Positions 6,885 through 7,872 of a DNA stretch of 7,872 nucleotides are shown here, one piece after another. The DNA lies in NCBI GenBank assembly GCA_023141985.1, contig JAGLKH010000402.1:1-7872 (forward strand). Direction: 5' to 3'. Origin of the DNA: Flavobacteriaceae bacterium. Its GTDB lineage: Bacteria > Bacteroidota > Bacteroidia > Flavobacteriales > Flavobacteriaceae. The stretch's first letter is position 1. Each line of letters begins with the position of its first letter. The notes beneath the pieces are model-generated. The model saw only the letters and a program-made list of their open reading frames with translations. It had not been told where the DNA came from and searched no databases. The translations under genes and the position numbers were made by a program.

Positions 6885-6899
6885 ATTGATTCAATATTG
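6885..6899. promoter_or_regulatory. Overlapping short palindromes upstream of the Lrp-type gene
   Basis: ATTGATTCAAT (6885-6895, arms ATTGA/TCAAT around one base) overlaps the perfect palindrome CAATATTG (6892-6899), 68 bases before the regulator's start codon. Lrp-type proteins commonly bind imperfect palindromes in their own upstream region, so this is a candidate autoregulatory site. A weak -7-like TACTTTTA, one mismatch from consensus, lies at 6932-6939. The AT-rich spacer makes such matches cheap. Confidence 0.25.
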
Positions 6900-6966
6900 G
6901 TTATTTTAATTACACTTTAAAATCATTTTATTACTTTTATGTTTTAATTTATAAACATATAAGAAA

Positions 6967-7437
6967 ATGAAACTTGTAAATAAGAACCCTTATATTGATG
7001 GCATTGATAAAACGATACTTCGTGCATTAATGAAAGATGCAAGAACACCAATACTTGAAATTGCACGGCAGATCGGTATTTCCGGAGCAGCTATTCACCA
7101 GCGGTTACGCAAACTGGAAAATTCTGAATTGATTTCCGGTTCAAAATTCATCATTAATCCAAAAGTATTAGGCTATACTACTATGGCTTTTATTGGAATA
7201 TTTTTGGATAAAGCCGTTAGTAACCCTCAAGCGGTTAAACAACTTAAAAAAATCCCTGAAGTTTTAGAATGTCATTACACCACAGGAAACTGGAGTATAT
7301 TAATAAAAGTCCTGTGTAAAGACAATGAGCATTTAATGCACTTGCTTAATAAAAACATTCAATCTATAAAAGGTGTTTCGAGAACGGAAACATTTATTTC
7401 TTTAGAACAACAAATTGACCGACAGATTAAAATATAA
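6967..7437 (+). CDS. Lrp/AsnC family transcriptional regulator
   Basis: A 156-residue DNA-binding regulator with the standard two-part build. An N-terminal winged helix-turn-helix begins GIDKTILRALMKDAR (12-26), and its recognition region EIARQIGISGAAIHQRLRKLE (31-51) is intact. A linker leads to the C-terminal RAM effector-binding and oligomerisation domain (about 70-146), with GYTTMAFIGIFL (69-80), TGNWSILIKV (106-115) and the closing TETFISLE (140-147). The usual acidic pair in the effector loop is replaced by GNWS (107-110), so the ligand may differ from that of E. coli Lrp. The ATG at 6967 follows an A-rich leader (AAGAAA), typical of this phylum. Lying behind saccharopine dehydrogenase, it is a candidate regulator of lysine or other amino acid metabolism, though this is inferred from position. 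Its stop is 4 bases from the end of the convergent metallopeptidase gene. Confidence 0.94.
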   Translation: MKLVNKNPYIDGIDKTILRALMKDARTPILEIARQIGISGAAIHQRLRKLENSELISGSKFIINPKVLGYTTMAFIGIFLDKAVSNPQAVKQLKKIPEVLECHYTTGNWSILIKVLCKDNEHLMHLLNKNIQSIKGVSRTETFISLEQQIDRQIKI

Positions 7438-7441
7438 AAAA

Positions 7442-7872
7442 CTAATCTCTCCCTAAAATTTGAAACGCCCAATACACAAGTGATGCTAAAGCTCCAATAG
7501 CAGCTACCAAGTAGGTTCTAGCTGCCCATTTAAGAGCATCTTCCGATCCTTTATATTCTTCTTGGCTAACCATGTTTTTATTTTTTAACCAAGCCAATGC
7601 TCTGTTACTGGCGTCGTATTCTACAGGAAGTGTTATAAAACTAAATAAGGTAGCAAATCCCATCATAACTAATCCGGCAACTGCAACTAAATAACCAATG
7701 CCACCTAGCATATTTGTAGCCATTAGTACAATACCTCCAATAACAATCCATTGCGACATTCCGGAAGTCACACTTACTACAGGTACTAAAGTAGAACGCA
7801 TTTGCAACCAGCTATACGCTTTGGCATGCTGTACAGCATGACCACACTCATGAGCTGCTACTGCTGCTGCTG
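7442..7872 (-). CDS. YugP-type neutral zinc membrane metallopeptidase (N-terminus beyond the window)
   Basis: Predicted membrane-bound zinc peptidase of the Zn_peptidase_2 / YugP family. Substrates are not established. The visible 142 residues are the C-terminal part of a protein usually about 220-230 long; the 5' end lies past 7872. The frame stays open to the right edge, and its first visible residues form AAAVAAHECGHAVQHAKAY. The HExxH zinc motif is HECGH, so the gene does not start at the TTG or ATG codons near 7800-7807 and the active site is intact. Two or three hydrophobic segments follow (about 7725-7793, 7635-7720 and 7450-7510), with the conserved SFITLPVEYDASNRALAWL block (about 7576-7632) between them. 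That block carries an ExxAS-like element found in the family. It is convergent with the Lrp-type gene, four bases apart, with no hairpin between. Confidence 0.93.
   Translation of the reverse strand, partial: AAAVAAHECGHAVQHAKAYSWLQMRSTLVPVVSVTSGMSQWIVIGGIVLMATNMLGGIGYLVAVAGLVMMGFATLFSFITLPVEYDASNRALAWLKNKNMVSQEEYKGSEDALKWAARTYLVAAIGALASLVYWAFQILGRD

Noticed and set aside
6842..6966. Terminator or small RNA between saccharopine dehydrogenase and the Lrp-type gene
   Set aside because: No stem with a G+C core followed by a T-run is visible on either strand. Only short AT-rich palindromes are present.
7861..7872. CTG triplet run at the right edge as a microsatellite
   Set aside because: It is only four units and encodes the alanine-rich stretch just before the HECGH motif of the metallopeptidase, which is normal for that family.
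1..7872. Novel defence, mobile or biosynthetic system
   Set aside because: All ten genes belong to recognisable chromosomal families with uniform AT-rich composition. No transposase, integrase, toxin-antitoxin pair, nuclease or array was found on either strand.

Overview
The window looks like an AT-rich chromosome segment from a marine-type Flavobacteriaceae bacterium (Bacteroidota). Three things point there: the gene content and order (dihydroorotase, polyprenol-phosphate-mannose-type glycosyltransferase, DUF4271 protein, HemD-like protein, ATP-type PEP carboxykinase), the A-rich leaders without clear Shine-Dalgarno sites, and several matches to the Bacteroidota -7 promoter element TAnnTTTG. 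The genus cannot be fixed from the sequence alone. There is no tRNA, rRNA, CRISPR array, insertion sequence or phage gene, and no gene-free stretch reaches 300 bases.

Layout. Positions 1-888 (minus) hold the N-terminal two thirds of a dihydroorotase, running off the left edge. It is preceded at 889-1017 by a spacer holding a compact, relatively GC-rich set of nested inverted repeats. Upstream of that, 1018-1743 (minus) encodes a family 2 glycosyltransferase. A 75-base divergent spacer separates it from a rightward pair at 1819-3239: a six-helix DUF4271 membrane protein and a uroporphyrinogen-III synthase-like protein. A strong bidirectional terminator (3252-3291) lies between that pair and the leftward pckA gene (3307-4917). 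Behind pckA is a small leftward DUF423 membrane protein (4984-5373). A 103-base divergent spacer then leads to a rightward saccharopine dehydrogenase (5477-6841) and an Lrp/AsnC regulator (6967-7437). Four bases after the regulator's stop, the end of a leftward YugP-type zinc metallopeptidase begins (7442-7872). Its N-terminus lies outside the window, but its HExxH motif is just inside.

How the genes work together. Most are housekeeping genes: pyrimidine synthesis, glycan precursor or mannolipid synthesis, tetrapyrrole synthesis, gluconeogenesis and amino acid metabolism. The one pairing that suggests a direct functional link is saccharopine dehydrogenase followed by an Lrp-type regulator, since Lrp proteins often control nearby amino acid genes.

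I did not find a novel defence, mobile or biosynthetic system. The items most worth a second look are the palindromic element at 911-991, the glutamine replacing the first metal-binding histidine of the dihydroorotase, a possible internal promoter for the HemD-like gene, and a 14-base palindrome at the pckA promoter.
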